64,000 nt of DNA from Polaribacter sp. Hel1_33_78 (GCF_900106075.1 NZ_LT629794.1:1716001-1780000), one strand, 5' to 3'; shown: positions 1 to 10,507, counted from the stretch's first letter. The notes: generated by a model from the sequence alone, not told the origin. Numbers and translations are program-made.

Positions 1-1015
1 TTCTTCTGTTCGATCCAAAAGTATCTGTTTCACAAATATAACCGACAACAGAATAGTAACGATCTCTTCCTTCGGGATTAGATATGTTTGTAATATGATG
101 ATAAGAGTCATACATCATTGGTCTTACTAAATGATTAAAACCAGAATCTACATGAGCAAAAACGGTAGAAGTTGTTTGTTTTACCACATTTACTTTTGCT
201 AGAAAAACACCTGCGTCAGAAACTAAAAATTTTCCAGGTTCAAACATTAGTGTAATTTCTTTTCCATATTCCACACAAAATTCATTAAATCTTTCCGATA
301 ATTGTAATCCTAATTGCTCAATATCTGTAGAAATATCTCCTTCTTTATAAGGAACTTTAAATCCACTTCCGAAATCAATAAAATCTATGTTATCAAACTG
401 TTTTGCAACATCAAACAAAATTTCTGTAGCACGCAAAAAAGTATCGATATCTAAAATATCCGAACCTGTATGCATGTGAATTCCGTTGATATTCATACCT
501 GTATTTTCTACAACACGCTTAATGTGAGGTACTTGATGTATTGAGATTCCGAATTTTGAATCAATATGTCCTACAGAAATTTTGGAATTTCCACCTGCCA
601 TAATATGTGGGTTGATGCGTATACAAACCGGAATTTCAGGATGTTTTTGTCCGAATAATTCTAAAATAGAAAGATTATCAATATTAATTTGAACACCTAA
701 TTTAGCAACTTCTTCAATCTCATTTAAAGAAACCCCATTTGGTGTAAATATTATTTTCTTTGGATCAATTCCCGTTGTTAAACCTAACTGCACTTCTTGA
801 ATAGAAACAGTGTCTAAACCCGCACCAATATTTTTAAAAAACTTTAAAATATTAATATTACTTAGTGCTTTTACTGCATAATTTAATTTTAAGTTTTTAA
901 CACTGCTAAAGGCATCAGTTAATCTGTTGTATTGCGATTCAATTTTATCTGTATCATAAACATATAAGGGACTACCGTATTTATTCGCTATGTTTAAAAG
1001 TTGTGTTCTTTCCAA
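1..1015 (-). CDS. lysA: Diaminopimelate decarboxylase, C-terminus missing
   Basis: This gene encodes the PLP enzyme that decarboxylates meso-diaminopimelate to lysine in the cytoplasm, the last step of lysine synthesis. It reads in from the right and runs off the left edge, so about 338 N-terminal codons of a family of roughly 400 are visible and no stop is seen. The fold-type III features are clear: YVYD near the N-terminus, the PLP lysine in NYAVKALSN, HMHTGSD, a glycine-rich GSGFKVPY stretch, EPGKF, and the substrate motif CETD close to the window edge. I see no in-frame ATG at the conserved N-terminus, so I place the start at a TTG (1013-1015) giving MERTQLLNIANKYG; the AT-rich upstream stretch is usual for this phylum. 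It is divergent from parE. The identification is firm; the exact start is less so. Confidence 0.93.
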   Translation of the reverse strand, partial: MERTQLLNIANKYGSPLYVYDTDKIESQYNRLTDAFSSVKNLKLNYAVKALSNINILKFFKNIGAGLDTVSIQEVQLGLTTGIDPKKIIFTPNGVSLNEIEEVAKLGVQINIDNLSILELFGQKHPEIPVCIRINPHIMAGGNSKISVGHIDSKFGISIHQVPHIKRVVENTGMNINGIHMHTGSDILDIDTFLRATEILFDVAKQFDNIDFIDFGSGFKVPYKEGDISTDIEQLGLQLSERFNEFCVEYGKEITLMFEPGKFLVSDAGVFLAKVNVVKQTTSTVFAHVDSGFNHLVRPMMYDSYHHITNISNPEGRDRYYSVVGYICETDTFGSNRR

Positions 1016-1238
1016 TGTGTTTTTATTTAATTTCTGATGCCAAAAGTACTTAAATTGTGTAATAAAAAATGATTTGTTTAAAAATATAACATATTGTTTT
1101 TATTTGTGATTTTTACCTTGAACTTATTGATTTATTTGGTTGAAATCCTGTTGATAACTAATTATCAGCGCTGTTTTATTTTTGTTAGTTTAATGCTATT
1201 TTAGCAAGGCTTCAAGCTTAACAACAGCAAGACATTTC

Positions 1239-3098
1239 ATGAGTCAAGAAACAAAATATACAGAAGATAATATCAGGTCTTTAGATTGGAAAGAGCATAT
1301 TAGAATGCGTCCAGGAATGTACATTGGTAAATTAGGAGACGGTTCTTCTCCAGATGATGGAATTTACATACTCGTAAAAGAAGTTTTAGATAATTCTATT
1401 GATGAATATGTAATGGGAGCTGGGAAAACTATCGAAATTTCTATTCACGGAACAAAAGTAACGGTTAGAGATTATGGTCGTGGAATTCCTTTAGGAAAAG
1501 TAGTAGACGTAGTCTCTAAAATGAATACTGGAGGGAAATACGATTCAAAAGCATTTAAAAAATCTGTAGGTCTAAATGGGGTTGGTACGAAAGCGGTAAA
1601 TGCACTTTCCTCTTTTTTCAGAGTTGAATCTTCACGTGATGGAAAATCAGCTTCAGCAGAATTCAGTCAAGGAAATTTAAATAACCAAGATTTTTTAGAA
1701 GAAACTTCTCGAAGAAAAGGAACAAAAGTTTCATTTGTGCCAGATGAAGAAATTTTTAAGAAATATAAGTTCAGAAATGAGTATGTAGCAAAAATGCTTA
1801 AGAATTATGTGTATTTAAATCCTGGTTTGACGATTATTTTTAATGGAGAAAAATTCTTTTCAGAAAATGGATTAAAAGATTTATTAGAAGATAACAACAA
1901 TAAAGATGATATGTTGTATCCTATAATTCATTTAAAAGGTCAAGATATTGAAATTGCTATAACGCACAGTAAGACTCAATATTCAGAGGAATATCATTCG
2001 TTTGTAAATGGGCAACATACAACTCAAGGAGGAACACATCAAGCAGCATTTAGGGAATCTATTGTAAAAACAATTCGGGAATTTTTTGGGAAGAACTTTG
2101 AAGCTTCTGATATTCGCAAATCTATCATATCTGCGATAGCAATAAAAGTAATGGAGCCTATTTTTGAAAGTCAGACAAAAACAAAGTTAGGTTCAACAGA
2201 AATGGGAGGAGATTTACCAACTGTTAGAACCTATATCAATGATTTTGTAAAAACAAAACTTGATAATTTTCTTCATAGAAATAATGATGTTTCAGAAAAG
2301 CTTCAAAGAAAGATTGTTCAAGCTGAAAAAGAAAGAAAAGAACTTTCAGGAATACGTAAATTAGCCAAAGACAGAGCTAAAAAAGCGAGTTTACATAATA
2401 AAAAATTAAGAGATTGCAGAATCCATTTAGGAGATACTAAAAAGGAAGCTTATCTAGAATCAACATTATTTATCACTGAGGGAGATTCAGCTTCTGGTTC
2501 TATTACAAAATCGAGAAATGTAAACACACAAGCAGTTTTTAGTTTAAAAGGAAAGCCTTTGAATTCTTATGGATTAAGCAAAAAGATTGTATATGAAAAC
2601 GAGGAGTTTAATTTATTACAAGCGGCATTAAATATAGAAGATGGTTTAGAAGATTTGCGTTATAATAATATTGTAATTGCTACAGATGCGGATGTAGATG
2701 GAATGCATATTCGGTTGTTATTGATCACTTTTTTTCTACAATTTTTCCCCGAATTAATCAAAGAAGGACATTTATATATTTTAGAAACTCCATTATTTAG
2801 AGTCAGAAATAAAAAACAAACATTCTATTGTTATTCTGACGAAGAAAAACGTGAAGCCATTAGTAAATTAAGAGGAAAGCCAGAGATTACAAGATTTAAA
2901 GGTTTAGGTGAGATTTCTCCAAATGAGTTTGTTCATTTTATTGGTGATGACATTCGTTTAGATCCTGTAATGTTAGACAAAGAAATGTCTATAGAAAATA
3001 TGTTACAATTCTATATGGGTAAAAATACTCCGGATAGACAGAAGTTTATCATCGAAAACTTAAAAGTTGAGTTGGATACTATTGAAGAGGAAGTTTAG
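1239..3098 (+). CDS. parE: DNA topoisomerase IV subunit B
   Basis: This is the ATPase subunit of topoisomerase IV, which together with ParC decatenates daughter chromosomes. At 619 residues it has the full type IIA B-subunit layout: a GHKL ATPase domain with EVLDNSIDE near residue 48 and DYGRGIP near residue 78, the QTKTKLG transducer lysine motif near residue 310, and a TOPRIM domain with EGDSASG and the metal-binding DADVDG. The C-terminal PDRQKFI region ends the protein. The short length, without the insertions common in GyrB, and its position three bases ahead of parC support ParE over GyrB. The two genes are almost certainly cotranscribed. Confidence 0.96.
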   Translation: MSQETKYTEDNIRSLDWKEHIRMRPGMYIGKLGDGSSPDDGIYILVKEVLDNSIDEYVMGAGKTIEISIHGTKVTVRDYGRGIPLGKVVDVVSKMNTGGKYDSKAFKKSVGLNGVGTKAVNALSSFFRVESSRDGKSASAEFSQGNLNNQDFLEETSRRKGTKVSFVPDEEIFKKYKFRNEYVAKMLKNYVYLNPGLTIIFNGEKFFSENGLKDLLEDNNNKDDMLYPIIHLKGQDIEIAITHSKTQYSEEYHSFVNGQHTTQGGTHQAAFRESIVKTIREFFGKNFEASDIRKSIISAIAIKVMEPIFESQTKTKLGSTEMGGDLPTVRTYINDFVKTKLDNFLHRNNDVSEKLQRKIVQAEKERKELSGIRKLAKDRAKKASLHNKKLRDCRIHLGDTKKEAYLESTLFITEGDSASGSITKSRNVNTQAVFSLKGKPLNSYGLSKKIVYENEEFNLLQAALNIEDGLEDLRYNNIVIATDADVDGMHIRLLLITFFLQFFPELIKEGHLYILETPLFRVRNKKQTFYCYSDEEKREAISKLRGKPEITRFKGLGEISPNEFVHFIGDDIRLDPVMLDKEMSIENMLQFYMGKNTPDRQKFIIENLKVELDTIEEEV

Positions 3099-3101
3099 AA
3101 T

Positions 3102-5855
3102 ATGAGTGAAGAAATAAACGAAAACGAACACGAAGAAGAATTAACAAATCTGGAAAATCAAGAAGAAATTCTTGATAATGATAACGATTCTGTTGAAACT
3201 ATTACCAAAGTTACAGGAATGTACAAGGAGTGGTTTTTAGACTATGCTTCGTATGTTATTTTAGAGAGAGCGGTGCCATCTTTAGAAGACGGTTTAAAGC
3301 CTGTGCAGCGCAGAATTATGCATTCTATGAAAGATTTAGACGATGGTCGTTATAATAAGGTAGCGAATATTGTTGGTCATACAATGCAGTACCATCCGCA
3401 TGGAGACGCTTCTATTGCAGATGCAATGGTGCAAATTGGTCAGAAAGAATTACTGATTGATATGCAAGGGAATTGGGGGAATATTTTAACAGGAGACCGC
3501 GCGGCGGCTTCTCGTTACATTGAGGCTCGTTTATCGAAGTTCGCTCTTGACGTTGTTTTTAATCCGAAAACTACGGATTGGAAAATGTCTTATGATGGCC
3601 GTAGGAAAGAGCCAATTGATTTACCTGTAAAGTTTCCTTTGCTATTAGCGCAAGGAGCAGAGGGAATTGCAGTTGGTTTATCAACAAAAATATTACCACA
3701 TAATTTTATTGAACTGATAGATGCCTCTATCAAATATTTAAAAGGAAGAAGTTTTAAAATTTTGCCTGATTTTTTAACTGGCGGAATTGCAGATTTTACG
3801 AATTATAATGATGGAAAACGTGGAGGAAAAGTACGTGTTCGTGCTAAAATTTCGCAGTTGGATAAGAAAACTTTGGTGATTAATGAAATTCCGTTTTCTA
3901 CAACAACCGTGTCTTTAATAGACAGTATTTTAAAAGCGAATGATAAAGGTAAAATCAAGATAAAAAAGATTGAAGATAATACTGCTGCAAAAGTAGAGAT
4001 TTTGGTTCATTTGCCTCCAAATGTTTCGCCAGATAAAAGTATTGATGCCTTGTATGCGTTCACAAACTGTGAAACTTCAATTTCGCCATTAGCCTGCACC
4101 ATTGAAAATAACAAGCCAGTCTTTGTTGGAGTTTCAGAAATGTTAAAACATTCAACAGATTTAACTGTTAATTTGTTAAAAAAGGAATTAGAAATTCAAC
4201 TAAATGAATTAGAAGAACAATGGCATTTTTCATCTTTAGAAAGAATTTTTATAGAAAATAGAATCTATCGAGATATAGAAGATGAAGAAACATGGGAAGG
4301 TGTAATTAAAGCTATTGATTTAGGTTTACAACCCTATATAAAAAATTTAAAACGAGCAATTACAGAAGAAGATATTGCCCGTTTAACTGAAATTCGAATT
4401 AAGAAAATATCAAAATTTGATATTGACAAAGCCAAACAATTTATAGAGGGTTTAGAAGATAAGATTGGAGTTGTTAAAGAATATTTAGCAAACTTAATAG
4501 AATATGCGGTCAACTATTTTAAACGTTTAAAAGAGACTTACGGAAAAGAGAAAGAACGTAAAACAGAGATTAGAATTTTTGATGATATTGTTGCTTCAAA
4601 AGTAGCAATGAATAATGCAAAACTTTATGTAAATAGAATAGAGGGCTTTATTGGTACATCACTAAAAAGAGATGAATTTGTGACAGATTGTTCTGATATA
4701 GATGATATTATTGTTTTTAGAAAAGATGGTAAAATGACAGTTACAAAAGTTGATTCAAAGACTTTTGTAGGTAAAGACATTATTTATGTTGCAGTCTTCA
4801 AAAAGAAAGATAAAAGAACAGTTTATAATTTTATGTATCGGGATGGTGCTAGAGGTCCATCGTATATGAAACGTTTTAATGTAACGGCGGTTACAAGAGA
4901 TAAAGAATACGATTTAACGAACGGAAATAAAGGATCCCTTGTGCACTATTTTACTGCAAATCTAAATGGAGAAGCGGAAGTTGTTACTATAAATTTGCGG
5001 TCTGTAGGAAGCGTAAAAAAACTAAGATGGGATATAGATTTTGCAGATCTACATGTAAAAGGAAGAGCCGTAAAAGGCAATTTAATTACAAAATACTCTA
5101 TAAAAGCTGTTGATTTTAAATCGGAAGGCGTTTCTACTCTAAAACCCCGTAAAATTTGGTTTGATGATAGTGTACAACGATTAAATGTTGATGAAAGAGG
5201 CGAATTGCTAGGCGAATTCAGAGCTGAAGATAAGCTGCTAATTATTACTCAAAGTGGAAAAGCAAAAGCTGTAAAACCGAATTTAGCCATGCATTTTGAA
5301 GATGATATTATTGTGTTAGAAAAATGGAAATCTAATAAACCGATTTCGGCTATTTATTTTGATGGAGAAAAAGAACGTTATTATGTAAAACGTTTCTTGA
5401 TGGAAACAACAGAAAAGGAGGAGGTTTTTATTTCTGAACATCCCAAATCACAATTAGAAATCGTGGCTACAGATTATAGACCAATTGCTGAAATTCAATA
5501 CTCTAAGCGCAGTTTAGAAAATCAAGAAGTTAATTTTGAAGAATTTATTGCTGTCAAAGGAATAAAGGCGCAAGGAAATCAATTAACTACAGAGAAAATA
5601 AAACAAGTCAGTTTATTAGAGTCACTACCTTTTGAAGAAAAACAAAAAGAAATTCCTGAAGAAATAGAAGTGATTAATGAGGTCGTTATTGAAGATAAAT
5701 TACCTATTGAGGTTCCCAAAACCCAGACTGCAAAACCAATTTCAGAGGAGCTTTCGGCTGCAGAAAAAGCAAAAATTGCTTTGCAAAAATCTATAGCAAA
5801 AAAGAAAGCAGAAGAAAAGAAGAGAGATGATGAAAATCAAACAACATTATTTTAA
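3102..5855 (+). CDS. parC: DNA topoisomerase IV subunit A
   Basis: This is the DNA-cleaving subunit of topoisomerase IV. It begins three bases after the parE stop. The catalytic tyrosine is Tyr139 in ASRYIEARL, and the winged-helix region carries YHPHGDASIADAM. The position equivalent to GyrA Ser83 is Ala103, so the usual quinolone-contact serine is absent, while the acidic residue four positions later is kept (Asp107). The first 35 residues are acidic, and the last 80 or so (from about residue 835) are a charged tail rich in Glu and Lys that ends in NQTTLF. Beta-pinwheel repeats occupy roughly residues 530-830. The length of 917 residues is large for ParC because of the tail. Identification is firm from context and motifs. 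Confidence 0.95.
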   Translation: MSEEINENEHEEELTNLENQEEILDNDNDSVETITKVTGMYKEWFLDYASYVILERAVPSLEDGLKPVQRRIMHSMKDLDDGRYNKVANIVGHTMQYHPHGDASIADAMVQIGQKELLIDMQGNWGNILTGDRAAASRYIEARLSKFALDVVFNPKTTDWKMSYDGRRKEPIDLPVKFPLLLAQGAEGIAVGLSTKILPHNFIELIDASIKYLKGRSFKILPDFLTGGIADFTNYNDGKRGGKVRVRAKISQLDKKTLVINEIPFSTTTVSLIDSILKANDKGKIKIKKIEDNTAAKVEILVHLPPNVSPDKSIDALYAFTNCETSISPLACTIENNKPVFVGVSEMLKHSTDLTVNLLKKELEIQLNELEEQWHFSSLERIFIENRIYRDIEDEETWEGVIKAIDLGLQPYIKNLKRAITEEDIARLTEIRIKKISKFDIDKAKQFIEGLEDKIGVVKEYLANLIEYAVNYFKRLKETYGKEKERKTEIRIFDDIVASKVAMNNAKLYVNRIEGFIGTSLKRDEFVTDCSDIDDIIVFRKDGKMTVTKVDSKTFVGKDIIYVAVFKKKDKRTVYNFMYRDGARGPSYMKRFNVTAVTRDKEYDLTNGNKGSLVHYFTANLNGEAEVVTINLRSVGSVKKLRWDIDFADLHVKGRAVKGNLITKYSIKAVDFKSEGVSTLKPRKIWFDDSVQRLNVDERGELLGEFRAEDKLLIITQSGKAKAVKPNLAMHFEDDIIVLEKWKSNKPISAIYFDGEKERYYVKRFLMETTEKEEVFISEHPKSQLEIVATDYRPIAEIQYSKRSLENQEVNFEEFIAVKGIKAQGNQLTTEKIKQVSLLESLPFEEKQKEIPEEIEVINEVVIEDKLPIEVPKTQTAKPISEELSAAEKAKIALQKSIAKKKAEEKKRDDENQTTLF

Positions 5856-5902
5856 TGTACTTCAAATAAGGATAAGAATCATTTTATTAAAAATATTTAA
5901 TT

Positions 5903-6232
5903 ATGAGACGTAAACATTTATTTTTAGGATTAGCGGTTTTGGGTATTACATATACCTGGTATTATAATATTCAATATTTTCAAACTGCAGAAAGCCCTTC
6001 TTTAATCAATTTTTTTAAGGATGCACAATCTAATTTCGCAGGGAAATCTTTTGGTGCTGATTTAACAGTTGTTGTGCTCACTTTTTTTGTTTTTATGATT
6101 CCAGAATCGATTAAATTAAAAATAAAATATTGGTGGATTTTAATTCCGTTAACTTTCATAACTGCGATAGCCTTTACGCTCCCGCTATATTTATACATTC
6201 GTGAAAATACATTAGAAAAACAGGATAAATAA
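5903..6232 (+). CDS. DUF2834 family membrane protein
   Basis: This is a 109-residue integral membrane protein resembling the DUF2834 family, whose role is unknown. I see three hydrophobic segments, around residues 5-22, 53-67 and 76-98. The family-like features are MRRKHLFL at the start, a short loop containing NFAGKSFGADL in the middle, and PLYLYIRE near the end. It starts 47 bases after parC in the same direction and could be read through from it, but nothing links it to topoisomerase function. The start at this ATG is natural because the Arg-Arg-Lys stretch precedes the first membrane helix. Confidence 0.75.
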   Translation: MRRKHLFLGLAVLGITYTWYYNIQYFQTAESPSLINFFKDAQSNFAGKSFGADLTVVVLTFFVFMIPESIKLKIKYWWILIPLTFITAIAFTLPLYLYIRENTLEKQDK

Positions 6233-6437
6233 TTTTTAATGAATTGTTTTAAAATTTACAGAAATTGTTTACTAATTAATTAGTTTAGATCTCATTATTA
6301 CTATTTATAAAGCTGTAAATACTGTTGGTCAGGTAATTAATGTCATTGCTTTTTCGAATTCCGAATATTGGATAATATTTTAACAAAAAGCTTTTTATGA
6401 TTATATTTGAAATTGAACTGTTGGGCAAAAACGAAAC

Positions 6438-7736
6438 ATGAAGTTTAATTTTTTTCTATTATTATTTTTATTACAATTATCTGTTTTTTCACAAACAAAA
6501 ATTTATTTTTTAAAAGATTCTAATCATAATTTTTCTATTAATAATATAGAAAAAGCTCAGTTTATACTTTTAGAAGATCAAATTTTAGACAAGCACTCAA
6601 ATGATAGTTATTGGTTTAAAATTCCTGCAATAAAGACAGATTCAAAATATATTTTTAGAATTTTATACGAAAGAATTAATAGTGCAAAGGCTTTTCAAAA
6701 TGCTGTTAAATATGAAAAACTTCAAAATCAAAGGTATTTAAGTTATCGTTTTTCAAGAGATAATGATTTTTATATAAGAGTAACACCTAAACTTCACGCC
6801 TATATTCCGGTGGAACTAAAAAGTGAAAGCGAAATGCTTTTAAAAGAAAGTAATCAATTTCTTTTAAATGGTTTTTATTATGGTTTTACTTTTCTAATAA
6901 TTATATACAATTTATTCTACTATCAGGTTTTTAAAGATGACGCCTTCTTATATTATGCTTTATTTTTAACAAGTATTAGTTTTGCTATTTTCACTATGGA
7001 TGGAATGTTGAATTTTTATAATATTAGTGGAAAAATCAATAATTTTTTATTGGTTTTGAATGGTTTTTCGATAGCTTATTTTTCTTCTAAATTTGCAAAT
7101 AGTTACTTGTTTTCAAATGAATATTATCCGAAACTTAAAAGGTTTAGTTATATTTTGATAATTATTTTAGGACTCTTATGCATAAATCAAATAAATTATT
7201 ACTATCTATTGTTTTTAAATATTTTAGTATTTATCATACTCGTAGCTAATTGGCTGCCTGCTGTTTTATTATTTAAAAAAAACAGATACACTAAAATTTT
7301 TGCATTTGCATATGTAATTATATTATTTTGTGGAATTGATTTTTTTATTTTAAAATTTTTAGGTGTATCTGTAATTAATGTAGATGCTAGAACAATAAAA
7401 ATTGGAGCATTCTTAGAAATGATAATTCTTTCTTTTGCGGTTTTATATAGGATGAAAATGTTAAGGAAAGAAAATATACAAATGACAACTGAAATTATAA
7501 ATTACTCTAAACTTTTAAAGAATAAAAACTCTAAAAATAAAGAGTTTGTGGTAGAGGTTAATATGAAAAAATTAAGTTTAAGAGAAAGACAAATTTTTAA
7601 TTTAATTTTATCAGAGAAATCAAATAAAGAAATAGCCGATATTGTGCATATTTCTGTAAATACTGTAAAGTTCCACGTAAAAAATATTTATGATAAGTTA
7701 AAAATTAAAAGTAGAAAAGAAGCTTTGAATTTATAA
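6438..7736 (+). CDS. Seven-helix membrane receptor with LuxR-type DNA-binding domain
   Basis: This 432-residue protein joins a membrane sensor to a DNA-binding domain. A signal peptide ends near VFSQ (residue 19), followed by an extracytoplasmic domain of about 125 residues of the 7TMR-DISM sensory type. Seven hydrophobic helices run from about residue 147 to 340. A Lys-rich linker of about 35 residues, likely coiled coil, leads to a C-terminal HTH of the GerE/LuxR class (about residues 377-430) with LSLRERQIFNLI, SNKEIAD and the recognition stretch SVNTVKFHVKNIYDKL. There is no receiver domain or kinase, so it probably acts as a one-component sensor and regulator tethered to the inner membrane. 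Directly downstream lie two tandem 11-bp repeats (7766-7787) that are candidate binding sites. The ligand cannot be read from the sequence. Confidence 0.85.
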   Translation: MKFNFFLLLFLLQLSVFSQTKIYFLKDSNHNFSINNIEKAQFILLEDQILDKHSNDSYWFKIPAIKTDSKYIFRILYERINSAKAFQNAVKYEKLQNQRYLSYRFSRDNDFYIRVTPKLHAYIPVELKSESEMLLKESNQFLLNGFYYGFTFLIIIYNLFYYQVFKDDAFLYYALFLTSISFAIFTMDGMLNFYNISGKINNFLLVLNGFSIAYFSSKFANSYLFSNEYYPKLKRFSYILIIILGLLCINQINYYYLLFLNILVFIILVANWLPAVLLFKKNRYTKIFAFAYVIILFCGIDFFILKFLGVSVINVDARTIKIGAFLEMIILSFAVLYRMKMLRKENIQMTTEIINYSKLLKNKNSKNKEFVVEVNMKKLSLRERQIFNLILSEKSNKEIADIVHISVNTVKFHVKNIYDKLKIKSRKEALNL

Positions 7737-7765
7737 TAAAATCAAGTTTATTACTTAATATGTTT

Positions 7766-7787
7766 AAAAACCACCCTAAAACCACCC
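7766..7787 (+). promoter_or_regulatory. Tandem 11-bp direct repeat, candidate regulator site
   Basis: Two near-identical 11-base units, AAAAACCACCC and TAAAACCACCC, lie head to tail 30 bases after the LuxR-type gene. The 11-base period places them on the same face of the helix, as expected for a dimeric activator. A sequence close to a Bacteroidota -7 box (TAAATTTA) follows about 35 bases later. The assignment as binding sites for the upstream regulator is inference. Confidence 0.4.
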
Positions 7788-7825
7788 ATTTTAGCAGATT
7801 ATTTTCTGTAGTTTTTTACTAAATT

Positions 7826-7897
7826 TACAATGGCTGATGATCCCTACTTATCTTCCAAATTTTCAAGTATAACCCTAGATTTATCTGGGGTTTTTTT
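7826..7897 (+). ncRNA. Candidate short transcript between tandem repeat and terminator
   Basis: If the TAAATTTA box near 7820 is a -7 element, transcription would begin near 7828 and end at the strong hairpin at 7871-7897, giving an RNA of about 70 bases. It contains a 24-codon reading frame starting ATGGCTGATGATCCC whose last codons lie inside the terminator, which makes a peptide product less attractive than an RNA. It could instead be just the 3' untranslated region of the regulator gene. Nothing in the sequence proves a separate transcript. Confidence 0.3.
7871..7897 (+). terminator. Intrinsic terminator after the LuxR-type gene
   Basis: A ten-base-pair stem (AACCCTAGAT with ATCTGGGGTT, one G-T pair) and a two-base centre are followed by a run of T. 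It ends rightward transcription before the convergent binding-protein gene. Confidence 0.8.
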
Positions 7898-7950
7898 ATT
7901 TTAAAAAATAAAAAAATATCTAAGGAAAAATACTTAATAAAAAATAGTAG

Positions 7951-9087
7951 TTATTTCATTTTCTGAAAAAATGTCATTTTGTAATCCGGTAACAAATCTG
8001 TGTTTGTGATTTTTATAATATCTTTTAAAACCAAATCTGGTCTTGTAGGCGCTAGTTCATAATAAATAACTCCTCCAGTTGTTCCTTTTTTTGTAGAAGG
8101 AGTATAGATGTTTCCATTCTCGAAAGCTTTAAACTTAGTATAGATTTGATTACTATTTAGAAGTTGTTCTTTAGTTGAAAAATAGCCTGGAGCAATCCAA
8201 AAATCAGCATTTACACCTTTATCAAAAACACTCTCAAAACTTAAAGATAAACTTCCTTTTCCTTTAGAATTTTTCCATAGATAATCAAGGTTTGCATCTT
8301 TTAAAAATTGTGCTACAAAACTATCCCCAGCGGGTAAATTCCAGATATCTTTACTCATAATCGCTCCGGATAAAATAGTTGGCTTTTTTATTGCTGTTAA
8401 TGCAATTTTTTTAGCTTCTAAATAATTAGTTTCAATAATCTTAAAAATACTATCGGCTTGTTTTTCTTTATTGAATAAAACTCCAAAAAATTTAATCCAT
8501 TCTGCTCTACCCAAGGGTGTTTCTTCGAGCCAATCTCCGTTATAAATTACGTTAATACCAGCTTTTTTAATGGTTGTTAAAGATTTGTCCGCAGATGAAA
8601 CACTATACCCAACTACTATCTCTGGCTCTAAATCCAATAAAATTTCTGTGTTTAAAGAATTTTCTTTTCCTATTTCAGTAATATTTCCGGAATCAATTAA
8701 TTGTCTTGTTTTTTCTGAAGAGACATATTTAGAATATGGAAAACCGATAACAGTTGCTTCTTCATTCAATAATTCAACCATTGGAATGTGCGTAGTAGAA
8801 GTCACTACAATTTTAGTTATGGGAACTTCTATTATAAGATTATTTTTATTGATGTTTTTGGATACTGTTTTATTCTTAATTTGATATTCAAAAACATCTT
8901 TAGAATTTTGATATGGAGATTTAATAATCAATTTTTTGATTCCATTTTTTGTAATAATATCAAATCCATTAGCGTATTTAATATTATTTTCAAACCGCTG
9001 TTTTATATCAACTTTTATAACTTCATTTTTACAATAAATTGAAATCAGAATGTATATTAAAACAGGTATAAAATTTATATTTTTCAT
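7951..9087 (-). CDS. ABC-type substrate-binding protein, cobalamin or siderophore class
   Basis: This 378-residue exported protein has the layout of the class III (BtuF/FhuD-like) binding proteins: an N-terminal hydrophobic stretch ending at IYCK (possible lipid-attached cysteine, weak lipobox), a strand region with YANGFDI, then [21 protein letters not shown], and a second lobe with WNLPAGDSF and a C-terminal helix with PDLVLKDI. Its ATG overlaps the stop of guaC by four bases (ATGA), so it is likely translationally coupled to it. No permease or ATPase gene is nearby. The cobalamin riboswitch and BtuB-type receptor start about 1.1 kb away on the other strand, so B12 is the most likely ligand, but a ferric siderophore is an alternative. 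Confidence 0.75.
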   Translation of the reverse strand: MKNINFIPVLIYILISIYCKNEVIKVDIKQRFENNIKYANGFDIITKNGIKKLIIKSPYQNSKDVFEYQIKNKTVSKNINKNNLIIEVPITKIVVTSTTHIPMVELLNEEATVIGFPYSKYVSSEKTRQLIDSGNITEIGKENSLNTEILLDLEPEIVVGYSVSSADKSLTTIKKAGINVIYNGDWLEETPLGRAEWIKFFGVLFNKEKQADSIFKIIETNYLEAKKIALTAIKKPTILSGAIMSKDIWNLPAGDSFVAQFLKDANLDYLWKNSKGKGSLSLSFESVFDKGVNADFWIAPGYFSTKEQLLNSNQIYTKFKAFENGNIYTPSTKKGTTGGVIYYELAPTRPDLVLKDIIKITNTDLLPDYKMTFFQKMK

Positions 9088-10124
9088 TTAGAATACACTT
9101 GATTTTCTTGTTCTTGTACTCTAATAAAAGTAGTTCTTTTCGTAAGTTCTTTTAATCTTCTTGCGCCAACATAGGTGCAAGTAGATCTAATTCCTCCTAA
9201 AATATCTGTAATAGTGTCTTCCACATCTCCTCTAAAAGGAACTTCAACAGTTTTACCTTCAGAAGCTCTATAATTTGCAACACCACCAACATGTTTGTTC
9301 ATGGCTGTTTCAGAACTCATTCCATAAAAAATTTTAAACTTTTCTCCATTTTTTTCAATTAAATTTCCACCACTTTGTGTGTGACCAGCAAGCATTCCTC
9401 CAAGCATTACAAAATCTGCACTGCCACCAAAAGCTTTAGCAATATCGCCGGGAATTTTACAACCACCATCAGAAATAATTTGACCTCCCATTCCATGAGC
9501 AGCATCTGCACATTCTATAATTGCAGATAATTGTGGATAACCAACTCCCGTTTTTATTCTTGTTGTACAAACAGAACCAGGACCAATTCCAACTTTAATA
9601 ATATCTGCTCCTGCTAATAATAATTCTTCAACCATTTCACCAGTAACCACGTTCCCAGCAATAATGACTTTATTCGGGTGATTTTCGCGCATTTTCTTTA
9701 CAAAATTTACAAAATTTTCAGAATAGCCGTTAGCAACATCAACACAAATGAAATTTATTTTTGGAAACTCAGTTAAAATTTGTTTCACTTTTTCTGAATC
9801 CTCTTTTCCTGTACCCGTACTAATCGCAATATTTTTAATTATTATTTCATCAGCTCTAGATGCAAAATCTTTCCATTCGTCAAGAGAATAATGTTTATGA
9901 ATTGCTGTAAAAATATTTTGTCTACCTAATGTTTTTGCCATTTCAAAAGTACCGACAGTATCCATATTTGCTGCCATTATTGGTATTCCTTTCCAAACTA
10001 TATCACTATGTAGAAAAGTAAACTCTCTTTCTAAAGTTACTTGTGAACGTGATTTTAAAGTTGATCTTTTTGGGCGAATCATTACGTCTTTAAAACCTAA
10101 TTTTAATTCATTTTCAATTCTCAT
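9084..10124 (-). CDS. guaC: GMP reductase
   Basis: The enzyme deaminates GMP reductively to IMP with NADPH, feeding guanine nucleotides back to the IMP pool. The protein follows the GuaC pattern throughout: [19 protein letters not shown] near the start, [13 protein letters not shown], the catalytic cysteine in GPGSVCTTR, and [12 protein letters not shown]. It lacks CBS domains, which separates it from IMP dehydrogenase (guaB, also in this window). I chose the internal ATG giving [11 protein letters not shown], 346 residues, because family members begin this way; an ATG three codons upstream (10131-10133) is also possible. The stop overlaps the start of the downstream binding-protein gene. Confidence 0.95.
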   Translation of the reverse strand: MRIENELKLGFKDVMIRPKRSTLKSRSQVTLEREFTFLHSDIVWKGIPIMAANMDTVGTFEMAKTLGRQNIFTAIHKHYSLDEWKDFASRADEIIIKNIAISTGTGKEDSEKVKQILTEFPKINFICVDVANGYSENFVNFVKKMRENHPNKVIIAGNVVTGEMVEELLLAGADIIKVGIGPGSVCTTRIKTGVGYPQLSAIIECADAAHGMGGQIISDGGCKIPGDIAKAFGGSADFVMLGGMLAGHTQSGGNLIEKNGEKFKIFYGMSSETAMNKHVGGVANYRASEGKTVEVPFRGDVEDTITDILGGIRSTCTYVGARRLKELTKRTTFIRVQEQENQVYSK

Positions 10125-10204
10125 AACTATCAAAATTATTAGACCTTAAAGATATTAAATTTCCCAGTGTTTTTATTAGATTATTTATAAGATTGCATAT
10201 ATAT

Positions 10205-10422
10205 TTGCCTCGATTTTGGTTTTGATATAAAAATCATTTTATATCAAATTAAAAGGGAATCTAGTTAAAATCTAGAACTGTTCCCGCAACTGTAAGTTTA
10301 TGCTGAATATGATTCAGTGCCTCAATTGAGGATGTTGTTAATTCTTATACCACTGACAATTATTGTTGGGAAGGTCTAATAACATGAAAACAAGTCAGGA
10401 GACCTGCCATTTTCACGAGTTA
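10205..10422 (+). promoter_or_regulatory. Cobalamin riboswitch
   Basis: The leader holds the conserved parts of an adenosylcobalamin-type aptamer in order: a GGTTT segment, a perfect 12-bp hairpin (10221-10248), AAAGGGAAT (10252-10260), a CTAG-containing arm, CCCGCAACTGT (10283-10293), CCACTG, TGGGAAGG, and the B12 box AAGTCAGGAGACCTGCC at 10392-10408. CTCG (10209-10212) can pair with CGAG (10416-10419) to close the aptamer. No strong terminator follows, so control of the btuB-type gene 86 bases downstream is probably at translation. A TATATTTG at 10200-10207 could be the -7 box, though it lies very close to the 5' end of the aptamer. Confidence 0.95.
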
Positions 10423-10507
10423 AAAACTTTCGGGATAGAAGTTTATGTACTAATCTATATTTGTACACAAAATTTACCTGATTTATTGTAAATCAAATTA
10501 ATTAAAA

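Noticed and set aside
7829..7903. 24-codon peptide gene starting ATGGCTGATGATCCC
   Set aside because: The frame runs through the terminator hairpin and its T run, so most transcripts would end before the stop codon.
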